47,389 bases of DNA from Stentor coeruleus. Lineage: Eukaryota > Ciliophora > Heterotrichea > Heterotrichida > Stentoridae. A program made the translations under genes and the position numbers. This document shows positions 27,767 to 37,676 of the stretch, one piece after another. The notes beneath the pieces were generated by a model. That model searched no databases and had not been told where the DNA came from. It saw only the letters and a program-made list of their open reading frames with translations. Each line of letters begins with the position of its first letter. Positions within the stretch are counted from its first letter, which is position 1. The stretch is taken from assembly GCA_001970955.1 (NCBI GenBank), contig MPUH01000533.1, positions 1 to 47,389 on the forward strand, read 5' to 3'.

Positions 27767-30406
27767 CTACAAGCCAAAATATAAGTCATTCATATCAGCA
27801 ATAATCTCATCCCCTTGCGTATCTAAGGAACTTTTAAGACTTTTTGTTTTTGAAGTGTCAATATCTTTGATTTGTGGAATAAACTTAGGTTTTACATGCC
27901 TAACTAATAAATCTTCCCATGATATTGCTTCGAACCATGGATGAAGTTTCACTTCCTCAACAGTTCCTCGTAGTTTTTGATTTTTCTGTAAAAGTTGTTC
28001 TATAATTCCTTTTGGTTTCATTGAGTCTTTTATAAAAACAGGATATCTTAAATTTGCTTTAATAATATCTTTATATATATTATAAGGATCTTCTTCACAG
28101 TGTCCAAATGGATAAACTCCATAAAGCATTTCATAAATTAGTATACCAAAACTCCATATATCTGAACTAAAAGTGTACCCACTACCATTTATAACTTCTG
28201 GAGCTAAATAATATGGAATACCAACTATTGAATAAGTACGAGAATCTATAATTTTTGCATTAATGAAATTTGTTATTACAGGATAACCTTTTTCATCAAT
28301 AAAAAATGATTGAGATGCTAAAGCTCGGTATATTATATTTTCAGAATGCAGGAATTCTATAGTTAATAGGATTATTGATGCATAAAACCTTGCGATATCC
28401 ATAGAAAAACCAATATTCCCTAATACTAAATTCTCAATTGTCGGTCCTGGGATGTATTCATATAGTAAATACAAATACTTAGAATCAGTAAATGTTCTTA
28501 CTAATGTACTTATAAATGGGAAACTAAGTTTTTTATGGATATTCTTATCATTTTTCAGTTTTTCACCTAGTTTTGCCATTTCTACAACAGTTTTTTCTAT
28601 AGACTTTAAAGCGTAGATCATCCCATTACTTTTTCTACAGACTAAGTATATAGTGAATAAAGGATTTATTTCGATTTCTCTGATGATTTCAATATCAGCT
28701 AGTTTTATCGTTACATCTTGCAGGTGGATTTTTTTTTGTAGGTACTCTTCAAGGTCGTGGTCTAGTAGTTGTATAAAATCATCATGTTTTATAAGCCAAA
28801 ACTCACAGTTTTCAATAGTCTTAGCTGTTGCTGCCCGTTTTTCACTGAAAATTATCGCCCTTTCTCCAAAATAGTCACCTTTGCCTATAATATTTACAGG
28901 CTTGTTATCTTTAATTATCCTAACTTTACCTTCTTTTACCAGATAACAGAAATCTCCATCATCACCTTCATTAAAAAGTACACTATCAGCAGGTACATTT
29001 TTACTTGTAACCAACAAAGATAACGCTTCAACTCTATCACTTGGTGCATGTCTTAATAAATAAATTTTATTCATCATCTTTAATATCTTATTACAAGCCA
29101 AACGTTTTCTTAAATTAGTACCCAAAGCTTTTTCTATATTATCTTTAGTAATTAAAGCAATTGTTGCTTCTTCTTCAGCAAATAAATTTAATAATTTATC
29201 ATTATTTTCTTGTAGCAATTCAGAAGATTCGATGCATTTTAAATTAGACCATTTTTTCAGTGTGCTAAGATCAATAAGTGACCCTTTTATGATAATAAGT
29301 AGTGTATTTGTAGGAGAAATTTCAAGATTGCCTGTAATTTCTTGGATTTTAGCAAATGAAACTATTTTATTGTTTTGTAATGGGGTAAGTTTTTTTAATA
29401 AAGGGTCGTTGTTTAATGAAATTCTTACAGGATTGTGGTAGAAGCTTTTTTCAGCTAAAAGACCTAGGTTTTTTCTTAGAGCTTCTTGAGTATAACATAA
29501 ACAGACTGTGTGACAAGTAGCAACAGCTGTAGCAATTCTTTTTGTCCCATATAATAAAGAATGCTCTCCAAAATAATCCCCTCTCCTCAAAGTGTTTACC
29601 TTGATATTATTCTTAAATATATACACCTCGCCCTCTTTAATCAAATACATTTCAGTCGAAGCTTCCCCAGCACCTACAATTTTTTCATTCTCCTCAAATG
29701 TTTCAGTAACCGCAGCAAGTACCAAACTTTCAAGTTGTACATTCCCAAGTTTACAAAAAATTTCTGTTGATGAAATAAACTCAAGATTTTCTTTAAACTT
29801 AGCACTATTATTTCTTTTCAACAACAATTTAAATGTCCCTCTTCCTAAACCCCATAATCTAACTTTGCTTATTGTCTTAGCCGAAGCTCTTCTACTTGAA
29901 TCGTGAAGTAAAGCTAATTCTCCAAATGATTCACCTCGACCTAAATTTTTAACTCTATGGCCATCAACGATAATTTCAACATTCCCTGAAGCTACTATAA
30001 AAAAATTATAACCACTATCTCCTTGATAAAATATATATTGGTTTGTGTCTAATATATAATAATTCATAGATGCAATCATTTTATCTATGGAATCTTCTGG
30101 TAGGTCTCGGAATAGAAAATGACTTAGAACGTTTTGTCTTATACATTCAGTTTCTTGGGTTGACTTGTCCCTTACAACTATTTCTGCGGTTAGTCCATCA
30201 ACATCGTTATCAGGTCTTAAGTAATCTGTAAGTTTTTGTGGAATGACTATAGCACTAGCTCTTGGTGCAGCGATAGTCATTCCTCTTTTAAACAGCATAA
30301 TAACATCCTCAGTCAGTCTTAAGTTTTCATTTAGTATCGGCAATGAATCTGTATAACCTCTATTGTTTTTTCTTGAAAATCGGCTTTTTGATGTAAAGCA
30401 TCCCAT
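27767..30406 (-). CDS. PKG-like cyclic-nucleotide-binding pseudokinase
   Basis: 879 residues laid out like protist PKG. The start MGCFTSKSR carries a Gly2/Cys3 myristoylation-palmitoylation type signal. Cyclic-nucleotide-binding domains show good phosphate-binding cassettes at E163 (FGELALLHDSSRRASA), E281 (FGEHSLLYGTKRIATA) and E515 (FGERAIIFSEKRAATA). A third, degenerate domain lies at about 330-450, as in apicomplexan PKG (A, B, degenerate C, D). The kinase domain (about 575-830) keeps the VAIK Lys (YALK, K601), the APE motif (YYLAPE) and DIWSFG. However, the HRD motif is YRA (Ala695 for catalytic Asp), the DLKPEN stretch is ALASQS, DFG is TNF (712-714), and the Gly loop is lost. It is therefore predicted catalytically dead: a membrane-tethered cyclic-nucleotide sensor or scaffold. 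The frame is intact, so it is not a decayed pseudogene. Confidence 0.88.
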   Translation of the reverse strand: MGCFTSKSRFSRKNNRGYTDSLPILNENLRLTEDVIMLFKRGMTIAAPRASAIVIPQKLTDYLRPDNDVDGLTAEIVVRDKSTQETECIRQNVLSHFLFRDLPEDSIDKMIASMNYYILDTNQYIFYQGDSGYNFFIVASGNVEIIVDGHRVKNLGRGESFGELALLHDSSRRASAKTISKVRLWGLGRGTFKLLLKRNNSAKFKENLEFISSTEIFCKLGNVQLESLVLAAVTETFEENEKIVGAGEASTEMYLIKEGEVYIFKNNIKVNTLRRGDYFGEHSLLYGTKRIATAVATCHTVCLCYTQEALRKNLGLLAEKSFYHNPVRISLNNDPLLKKLTPLQNNKIVSFAKIQEITGNLEISPTNTLLIIIKGSLIDLSTLKKWSNLKCIESSELLQENNDKLLNLFAEEEATIALITKDNIEKALGTNLRKRLACNKILKMMNKIYLLRHAPSDRVEALSLLVTSKNVPADSVLFNEGDDGDFCYLVKEGKVRIIKDNKPVNIIGKGDYFGERAIIFSEKRAATAKTIENCEFWLIKHDDFIQLLDHDLEEYLQKKIHLQDVTIKLADIEIIREIEINPLFTIYLVCRKSNGMIYALKSIEKTVVEMAKLGEKLKNDKNIHKKLSFPFISTLVRTFTDSKYLYLLYEYIPGPTIENLVLGNIGFSMDIARFYASIILLTIEFLHSENIIYRALASQSFFIDEKGYPVITNFINAKIIDSRTYSIVGIPYYLAPEVINGSGYTFSSDIWSFGILIYEMLYGVYPFGHCEEDPYNIYKDIIKANLRYPVFIKDSMKPKGIIEQLLQKNQKLRGTVEEVKLHPWFEAISWEDLLVRHVKPKFIPQIKDIDTSKTKSLKSSLDTQGDEIIADMNDLYFGL

Positions 30407-30571
30407 GTTATTTATATAGTTTTTCTTTAATTCAAATAATAAATGAGCATTTTAGCATATATTAAACTTTTATAACAAAGACAATACAATCTACAACCAT
30501 ACCAGTTTATAAAATTATTAAGTTTATAATTAGATGAGGATTTTAAGTAAGTTTTTTTTATATTATTATGG

Positions 30572-31381
30572 TTAAGGGCGTATTCCTAAGTGGAACAATG
30601 AAACTTTTGCTAGGGTTTCTAAATGTTTTAAAACTGCGACTTGGTTTTGTTCAGTATTTGCAAGTCGCTGTATAACTTCAGCTTCATATTTTTCAAGTTC
30701 TTTTTTCTTATTTATCAAGTCAAGATGATGAGCTTTTTCATCAGCGATTCTTTTTTCATATTCTTCTTTAAGACTTGAAGTGTAGTAATTTCTATGTACA
30801 TCCTTTCTTTGTTTATGCTCAACTACAGCTCCATATCTAGCATTTTTTTTCTCAGCTTTTTGCTGTTCGACCATCATTTTAAAATCTTTTTTCATATTTT
30901 CAAGCTCTTTGCTTTTCTTTTTCGTCTCTTCAGCCATCCTTCTTTTCTCAATAAATATTTCATCTTGAAGGTTCTTGATATTAACAAATCTTTTATCTTT
31001 ATCTTCACGGTTTTTCCTTCTAAGCTCTTCTTCTTCTATTTTTCTAATTTCTTTATAAAGCTCTTTATCTTTAACATCAGAAGTTTTTCTTTCTTTAGCT
31101 TTTTGTATTAATTCCGCTTTTTGGTGAGCCATTTCAATTTTTTTTTTAGCTTTTTCTTCAACTTTGATCAATTGGTTTATTCGATTAGAGATAATCTCGA
31201 TTTCTCTATTGGCGTTTTTACGATCTTGTGTTATATAAAATTTCTCAAGACCGTTTGAGTCAAGGTTCTTTTTAGGGGACAATGACTGAGAAGTTAGTTT
31301 CATTGGAGCTGCATATTCAGAGGCTTTAGTAACTTTTGAGAAATTTAGACTTGCATTCAGTATATCTTTTGGGTTCTCCAT
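30572..31381 (-). CDS. Coiled-coil protein
   Basis: 269 residues. After a Ser/Lys-rich head of about 45 residues, residues 50-255 are one nearly continuous charged helix (for example EIRKIEEEELRRKNREDKDK) ending in KHLETLAKVSLFHLGIRP. Such proteins in ciliates are often basal-body, rootlet or cortical-fibre components, but no family can be assigned. It lies 165 nt upstream of the pseudokinase on the same strand and 297 nt downstream of the largest zinc-array gene. Stop is TAA. Confidence 0.7.
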   Translation of the reverse strand: MENPKDILNASLNFSKVTKASEYAAPMKLTSQSLSPKKNLDSNGLEKFYITQDRKNANREIEIISNRINQLIKVEEKAKKKIEMAHQKAELIQKAKERKTSDVKDKELYKEIRKIEEEELRRKNREDKDKRFVNIKNLQDEIFIEKRRMAEETKKKSKELENMKKDFKMMVEQQKAEKKNARYGAVVEHKQRKDVHRNYYTSSLKEEYEKRIADEKAHHLDLINKKKELEKYEAEVIQRLANTEQNQVAVLKHLETLAKVSLFHLGIRP

Positions 31382-31678
31382 TTATTATATGTAAAGTAAC
31401 CAAATTTATGTTGGAAAATAAAAGAATGATTTTAATGTTTAGGTTATAAATTATAATTGTAAAGAAAAGTTTTGCATATAATTTAGAGATTAGGTGTTGA
31501 TAGAGGTTAATATTAGGTAATACTTGTATTGAGTATTGAATATTTTTAGAAAACTACCAAATACTCTTTACAATAAAAAATAAATCCTAACCTCAAAGAA
31601 AAATCAATAATCATCATTCTATGCAAAAAAAATCCATATCAAAACTAAATTTAAAATATATTCACCTCTACACTAACC

Positions 31679-34600
31679 CTAAGAACACTCATGTACCTTA
31701 TTAGCCCTAATCTCCCCACAGCATTTCTTACAAAAAATCCTCCTACAACAACCACTACTCCTAACTATATCCCCATCAATTTCCCAACTAGTATACTCCT
31801 TGCATAAAACACAAACCGCTTCTAAACTGCCTAAAGCGCATTCTGGGCACATAAACCCAAAATTCTTATAATCTTCAACAAAGCACTTAGAACATAATCT
31901 ATGATTACACATAAGCATAACATAGTTATTACTTAAATCTTGACACTTATAACAAATAATTCCAACTTGATCATTATTAAACATTTTTCTTGTTGCAACA
32001 CATGAAAAGCAAAACCCATTATTCAAACAACAAGAACATCCATCATGTTTACATTTAAAAAGCAAAAGACTTGTTGCTGTTCTAAAACAATGTGGACATT
32101 TATTATTACTTATTTTCAATCTACAAGCACCACAGTTTCCTGTTCTTTCAATACAATTTTTACATACACCATGACCACATTTCCCATATTCTGTTGCAGG
32201 ATTTTCATTACATGAATTACATAATTTTATATTAGGACAGATTTTGTTAGTATCAAAACATGAAAAACAGATTTTATGATTGCAATTTGTGTCAATATTA
32301 GCAGGTTCTAAGTTACAATGTTCACATTTTGTTTCTTTTTTAATAAAAGTTGTTGAGCATTTTGTGCATTTTTTTGAGAGATTGTGACAACTTTCACATG
32401 CTTTGTGTGAACAAGGGAGGGTTTTGTAATGATAAAGTTTGTTAAGACAACATGAACATTGTTCGTAGTTTGTAGAAGAGTTTCTTGAGAGTAAAGTAGA
32501 GGTTTGTGGGGAAGGAGGATTGCAAATTATGCAGGTTTTACGGTTTTGTAGACATAAAGGACATTGTGCATGATTACATGATAGAAGGAGGTAATGTTCA
32601 GTGATAATTTTACAGGAACAACAGATAGTTTGGCATATTTTACATACTTTGTTGATATCAAGGCATGATTTACAAGTGTAATGGACAGAACAGTTAAGTT
32701 TGAGGCTGGCTTGGATTTCTCTAGAGCAAAATAAACATTTTTTAGGGCATTTTGGACAGTCTTTGTAGGTTTCTGAACATTTCACACATATTTCGTGCTT
32801 ATTCCGACAGATAGTTAGGTCGTTTGCAACTTTTTTACATATAGAGCACAGCTTTTTAGATGCTTTAGTAGGAAAACACATTGGGCAACATTTAAGAAAA
32901 TTATTACAGATTTTGCATAAACGATGCTTGCAAGGTAAAAGTTTGGTATCATTTTTATTAGCTTTACAGTTTTCGCATATGTAGCTTGTCAACTTATCGC
33001 AGCTCTGACATTTTGTGTTATCAACAGAACATTTCCTGCAACCTAAATGCCCACAATTCAAATTAACTTCACCTTCTTCTTCACAACATACAGTACACTT
33101 ATTTATTAACTTATCTTTCAATTCTTTCTCACAAGTATTACACAATCTATCCTCACATCCTTGACACCCTTTATGTCCACAATTTAATTCTATTCTTTTA
33201 TAAGATAAACTTTGACAATTAGGACAACCTTTATAAGCTATACAAAATTTACAACTTAGTAATCTTTCACAATCATTACAACCCATATGCCCACATTTCA
33301 TTAAACCAATATCAGAGATTTTATTACAATTTTTACATGGAGTCTGTTTTGTTTTTTTACTAGGACTTGAGCATAAAAAACACCCTTGTAAATTACAGTT
33401 TTCACATCCATTATGATTACAAGAAAATCTAATAAGTTCACAATATAATTTATGACAATTAGCACAACTTGAAATCTTTTTAGTATTACATAGACAACAA
33501 GATTTATTATAAGAGCAATTTTCACATAACTTATGCATGCAATCTAAAGTGATTAATTCTGTTTTCTTTTTGCAATTTGGGCAAGTTTCTGGTGTTGGGG
33601 CTAGATTTGAGCATTTACTACAGTACAAATCTATACAATTTTCGCATGAAGCATGGCCACATTTAGCTTTGAAGGTTATTTTAGCAAGTTTAAAGCAGTT
33701 TTCACATTTTTGTTGTGTGGGGAAGCATTTTTTGCATTGTTTTGATTTATAACAACCAATGCATCCTTTGTGATTACATGCTAAAATGATTTCTTCAAGC
33801 TGCTCCCCACAGTTAAGACAAGGTTTTATGTATTTTTGAGGTTTTATCGGGGAACTCATTTCATGAATATATTTTGCGCATGTATAACAGTATGTTTCTG
33901 AGCATGTTTTACAGCCAAAATGCCCACAAGGCATTTTTTTATCACAAAATCCTGAAGTATGACAATTAGTGCATTTTGACCCACATTTATTGCAATATTC
34001 TCTACATTTAACACAACCAAGATGACGACATACTTTTAATAATAATTCGTTTTTTTCCCCACAGTTCTCGCATTCAGGGAAATCAATTATAGGCTTTGAT
34101 ACTATTTTTTCTAAATTATTAAATGGCTTTTGAATAACAGACTTATTTTTATCGCATTCTCTACATTTTTTTTCATAACAACATTTTAAACATCCTGCAT
34201 GGCTGCAAAAAAGAGTAGTAGGATTTTCTTTTCTACCACAATTCACACAAGGATTCAGATTTTCTTTTTCAGCTTCTTTAAGTTTTCTTTCTTTATACTC
34301 AGGAACTTCAATTTGGATTTTACTTATATATTCCCAACATTTATAACAAAATATTTCACTACATTTAACGCATCCATAATGGCCGCATTTCATAATAATA
34401 TCTGGAACTGTAGCATTTTTACAATTACTACAAATTGGATTACATTTTTTACAATCATCTTTGCACATAGTACACCCTATATGCGAACAAAATTTAACAT
34501 GACTTTCAGCTTTTTCCCCACAGTTATCACAAGGAGGAAAAGTATTAAGTTTTTCTTCCATACAAAGAGAGCAGGAATCTAAATAGCAATTCTCACATTT

Positions 34601-35131
34601 ACTATGATGACAGTTATATACAAACATGTTTGTGCATGGGTTTTGGCAATAGTCGCATTTTTTTATATTATTACACAATTTACAGTCTTGCTTATGATAA
34701 CAATTTACGCAAGCAAAATGATCACAAGCTTTTTTATAAATTACAGCTTTATTTTGACATTGAGGACATGTAGGCATATTAGAACAGTTAGAGCAAATAT
34801 TATTTTGAAGATTTTCATCATAGTTTCCACATTTTATGCATTCAGAGCATTCTGGGCATTTTAGATTGCCTTTCATACAGGATTTATGTTCACATTTTCG
34901 AGTCATACAGGTTGTTTCATAGCAAGATATGCATCTACAGATATCCCAAATTATTATTACTTTAGTTTCACACCATATACAAGAAATTATAGGACTAGGG
35001 ATTTGTGAGTGATCGTTGTAATATGTTAGGTCATTGAGATGTTTTATGCAAGCTTTGTGAATACCGGAGAAGTTTATGGGATAGACATCTTTTGATTCGC
35101 AGAGGATACAGGTTATACTACAAATAGACAT
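31679..35131 (-). CDS. Giant tandem RING-like zinc-module protein (about 24 modules)
   Basis: 1150 residues, with Cys making up roughly one residue in six. The N-cap is MSICSITCILC, then YPINFSGIHKAC and CIWC. About 24 C-x-H-x2-C-x2-C cores follow at roughly 45-residue spacing, for example ACDHFACVNC, FCSHIGCTMC, KCGHYGCVKC, VCRHLGCVKC, PCGHFGCKTC, DCMHKLCENC, NCGHLGCRKC and MCNHRLCSKC. Each is usually preceded by C-x2-C and followed by C-x2-C, so each could hold two zinc ions in a cross-brace. Neighbouring modules are related, as expected of internal duplication (many share CGH-x-GC). Linkers are minimal apart from short Lys/Glu-rich gaps near 285, 335 and 440. The C-cap is CVLCKEYTSWEI, then SGCC, C-x2-C and a final HECS. 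No signal peptide or TM. Function unknown; array E3 ligase, metal buffer or rod-like scaffold are all possible. Confidence 0.8.
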   Translation of the reverse strand: MSICSITCILCESKDVYPINFSGIHKACIKHLNDLTYYNDHSQIPSPIISCIWCETKVIIIWDICRCISCYETTCMTRKCEHKSCMKGNLKCPECSECIKCGNYDENLQNNICSNCSNMPTCPQCQNKAVIYKKACDHFACVNCYHKQDCKLCNNIKKCDYCQNPCTNMFVYNCHHSKCENCYLDSCSLCMEEKLNTFPPCDNCGEKAESHVKFCSHIGCTMCKDDCKKCNPICSNCKNATVPDIIMKCGHYGCVKCSEIFCYKCWEYISKIQIEVPEYKERKLKEAEKENLNPCVNCGRKENPTTLFCSHAGCLKCCYEKKCRECDKNKSVIQKPFNNLEKIVSKPIIDFPECENCGEKNELLLKVCRHLGCVKCREYCNKCGSKCTNCHTSGFCDKKMPCGHFGCKTCSETYCYTCAKYIHEMSSPIKPQKYIKPCLNCGEQLEEIILACNHKGCIGCYKSKQCKKCFPTQQKCENCFKLAKITFKAKCGHASCENCIDLYCSKCSNLAPTPETCPNCKKKTELITLDCMHKLCENCSYNKSCCLCNTKKISSCANCHKLYCELIRFSCNHNGCENCNLQGCFLCSSPSKKTKQTPCKNCNKISDIGLMKCGHMGCNDCERLLSCKFCIAYKGCPNCQSLSYKRIELNCGHKGCQGCEDRLCNTCEKELKDKLINKCTVCCEEEGEVNLNCGHLGCRKCSVDNTKCQSCDKLTSYICENCKANKNDTKLLPCKHRLCKICNNFLKCCPMCFPTKASKKLCSICKKVANDLTICRNKHEICVKCSETYKDCPKCPKKCLFCSREIQASLKLNCSVHYTCKSCLDINKVCKICQTICCSCKIITEHYLLLSCNHAQCPLCLQNRKTCIICNPPSPQTSTLLSRNSSTNYEQCSCCLNKLYHYKTLPCSHKACESCHNLSKKCTKCSTTFIKKETKCEHCNLEPANIDTNCNHKICFSCFDTNKICPNIKLCNSCNENPATEYGKCGHGVCKNCIERTGNCGACRLKISNNKCPHCFRTATSLLLFKCKHDGCSCCLNNGFCFSCVATRKMFNNDQVGIICYKCQDLSNNYVMLMCNHRLCSKCFVEDYKNFGFMCPECALGSLEAVCVLCKEYTSWEIDGDIVRSSGCCRRIFCKKCCGEIRANKVHECS

Positions 35132-35654
35132 TTATATTATAGATAGATGATTGAGATTTTTATATATTAGGTGAGAATTTTAGAATGGATTTGGAAATTT
35201 TTGAGTTAAGAAAGGTATTGTTGGAATAAAGGTTGATTTTTATATATAATAAAAATTAAGAAAATTAAGTAAGAATTTTGTGTATGCAATAAGTAGTTTG
35301 TATATATGATAAGATTTGTATATGTTTTTAGGATTTTGTGTATAAGATATGATAATATTGCAGAATTTGCAAAGAGATAAATATTTTGATATAAACTTTA
35401 TCTTATTATCTAAATTATTTATGATTTATACAATTGAATAGCATTTCTTGAAAATATAAATTAGACGAAACTTTTGGCTAATTAGATTATTTTAGTTCGT
35501 AGTCTTCTATTATGATATTTAGGTAATTACATTATTTTCGCTTAGTTTATAATATTTACCTATAAAAAAATGCTATCCAAGATGATTCAGAAGTCTGCGA
35601 TTCTACCAGAATTAAAAAACAAAATTTAATCTAACTAATTCTTATTTGAATCAC
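35132..35654. other. Intergenic between zinc-array genes
   Basis: No gene is seen. The first ~220 nt are G/T-rich and C-poor on the plus strand; the rest is mixed AT-rich. Confidence 0.45.
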
Positions 35655-37676
35655 TTAAAAACTTATACATTCATTGCACGAATGATTTTTATCTGCGATG
35701 AGACTATAGCATTTTGTGCACAGTTCTTTTTTGCAACAACTTTTAGTAAAAATAAGATTTTTGATATCCCATCTAGTCATACAATGGCAACTTGAGCATA
35801 TTTGTTCAAATAATATTCCTTCGCTTATACATTGTAAACATGAATAGTTTAAATTCTTTAGTTTTGTTTCATCTAAATCTTTCAAGCAACTTATGCAAAT
35901 AACATGCTTACAACGAAGATATAAAAATTCGTTTGTACTAATCTTACAATAACTGCAGATTTCAGAATTTTTTTTATTCAGCTTTTTATTATTTAATTTC
36001 TTTGCACATTTATAGCAAACATGATTATCAACACATATAATGCATCCATGATGTTTACATTTAAAAATCAGGTTTTCAACAGTTTTATCTCCACAGTTCG
36101 GACAATACATTACGGACTTTTTATCGCATTCATAACATTTTTTATTTATTTCAAAGCATTTTCTGCATAGATCATGACCACAATCACCTGTATCTGAAGC
36201 TTTTTCTCTTTTGCACTGATGGCATTTATTTCTTTTACACCTTTTGCAAGTTTTTCTTTGGTTAATACACATTCTGCACATTGAATGTTGACATTCTAGA
36301 ACAAGTAAATCAGATGATATAGCAAAGCAATATGAACACTCATTTTTATTGAAAGTGCATATTTGGCAAAGTTGCTTTTCAGAAATACAAACTTGGCACA
36401 TTAGATGACCACAAGTGATCTCTTTAATATTTGAGGCTGTTTTTCTGCAGTAACAACATTTGACAGAATTTTTTAGTGAATAAGCTCCACAGCTACGATT
36501 TTCTACTTGATAACCACAGCTAAAAAAATTAAAATTTGAAGAATTAGTTTGCGGTTTTGTATATTCAACTTCTCGAATTTCTTGTGATGATGAATAACAC
36601 TTTAAACATAATATTTCGTTATTGGTTTTATATATATTATCATTCATGCATTGACCACAAAGTTCATGTAAGCATTGAATTTTTGTTACTCTATCTGTTT
36701 TTTTATTGCAATATTGGCAAGTATACACTAAAGTTTCATTATAACATGCAATGCAAGGTTTTTCTCTACAATTTTCACACCTTTTATGACTACATCCTTT
36801 TTCTGCTATATAAATATATGGCTTGCCACAAGTTGGACATTTATTTTGTTTATATTCTCCAGTATTTCTATTACACATCTTGCAAGGACTATTTTGGCAA
36901 CTATGGCATCCTTCATGATTACATTTCATAGTCAACACTGAATCACATTCTTTACCACAGTTTATACAATTTTTTTTTATAATACTCTTACTTGAAATAC
37001 ATTTTCTGCATACTCCATTTATACATTGATCACATGCTTTATGACGACAATTCCTCTCTAATTTCATTTTATAAGGCTTATTACAATTATCACATTTCTC
37101 AGTACTAATAGTATTGCATTTTTTGCAAAAATTTTCATCTTTACAATTATAGCATCCTGAATGAGAACATTTTAAAGTTATAAGCATTCCTATTTTCCCA
37201 CAGTTATCACAATCATTTAAATTGTTTAAGCAATTCGAGCAATATTGTTCAAATGGGTTGCATTTAGGGCAAAATACTTCTTTGCATGCTAAACATGGTA
37301 TTTTTTCTGTACTAGGATGGCATTTTTTGCATTTTGGTTTTTCATTAGAATCTTCATAAGAAATGTCTACAATATGAGTATTTAGTTTTTCTGGGTCTAT
37401 AGAAATTTCAATTTCCTTTTCTGGATTAATTTTTGGTTTAATTTCCAAGCTGTTGTGGTAACCTGGGTGAACTTGGCATTCTTTATTGTTGCAAGTACTA
37501 CAAAAGATAAAATCCCTTAGTATCAGAACATTAGAATTGCAGTGTTTACAAGTTATAAGGATGACGTCGTCAATATTAGTTAGATGATTCTGACAAATTT
37601 TATGATACTTTGAGTAATTGATTGGCCGAACTCCAATATCATCACATATTAAGCATACAGTATCACAGAAATTCAT
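35655..37676 (-). CDS. Tandem RING-like zinc-module protein (about 10 modules)
   Basis: 673 residues with the same plan as the 31679 gene. The N-cap is MNFCDTVCLIC, then RPINYSKYHKIC and CKHC. After an acidic spacer (about 75-110), ten cores follow: KCSHSGCYNC, NCRHKACDQC, KCNHEGCHSC, GCSHKRCENC, QCLHELCGQC, TCGHLMCQVC, ECQHSMCRMC, DCGHDLCRKC, KCKHHGCIIC and RCKHVICISC. The C-cap has CSSCHCMTRWDI, KSCC, C-x2-C and a closing HSCNEC. It is closer to the 31679 product at both caps than to the smaller members, suggesting duplication of neighbours. No enzyme domain besides the zinc modules. Confidence 0.8.
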   Translation of the reverse strand: MNFCDTVCLICDDIGVRPINYSKYHKICQNHLTNIDDVILITCKHCNSNVLILRDFIFCSTCNNKECQVHPGYHNSLEIKPKINPEKEIEISIDPEKLNTHIVDISYEDSNEKPKCKKCHPSTEKIPCLACKEVFCPKCNPFEQYCSNCLNNLNDCDNCGKIGMLITLKCSHSGCYNCKDENFCKKCNTISTEKCDNCNKPYKMKLERNCRHKACDQCINGVCRKCISSKSIIKKNCINCGKECDSVLTMKCNHEGCHSCQNSPCKMCNRNTGEYKQNKCPTCGKPYIYIAEKGCSHKRCENCREKPCIACYNETLVYTCQYCNKKTDRVTKIQCLHELCGQCMNDNIYKTNNEILCLKCYSSSQEIREVEYTKPQTNSSNFNFFSCGYQVENRSCGAYSLKNSVKCCYCRKTASNIKEITCGHLMCQVCISEKQLCQICTFNKNECSYCFAISSDLLVLECQHSMCRMCINQRKTCKRCKRNKCHQCKREKASDTGDCGHDLCRKCFEINKKCYECDKKSVMYCPNCGDKTVENLIFKCKHHGCIICVDNHVCYKCAKKLNNKKLNKKNSEICSYCKISTNEFLYLRCKHVICISCLKDLDETKLKNLNYSCLQCISEGILFEQICSSCHCMTRWDIKNLIFTKSCCKKELCTKCYSLIADKNHSCNECISF

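Noticed and set aside
27767..30406. Kinase-domain changes as sign of a decayed pseudogene
   Set aside because: The 879-codon frame is uninterrupted, and cyclic-nucleotide motifs plus structural kinase motifs are preserved.
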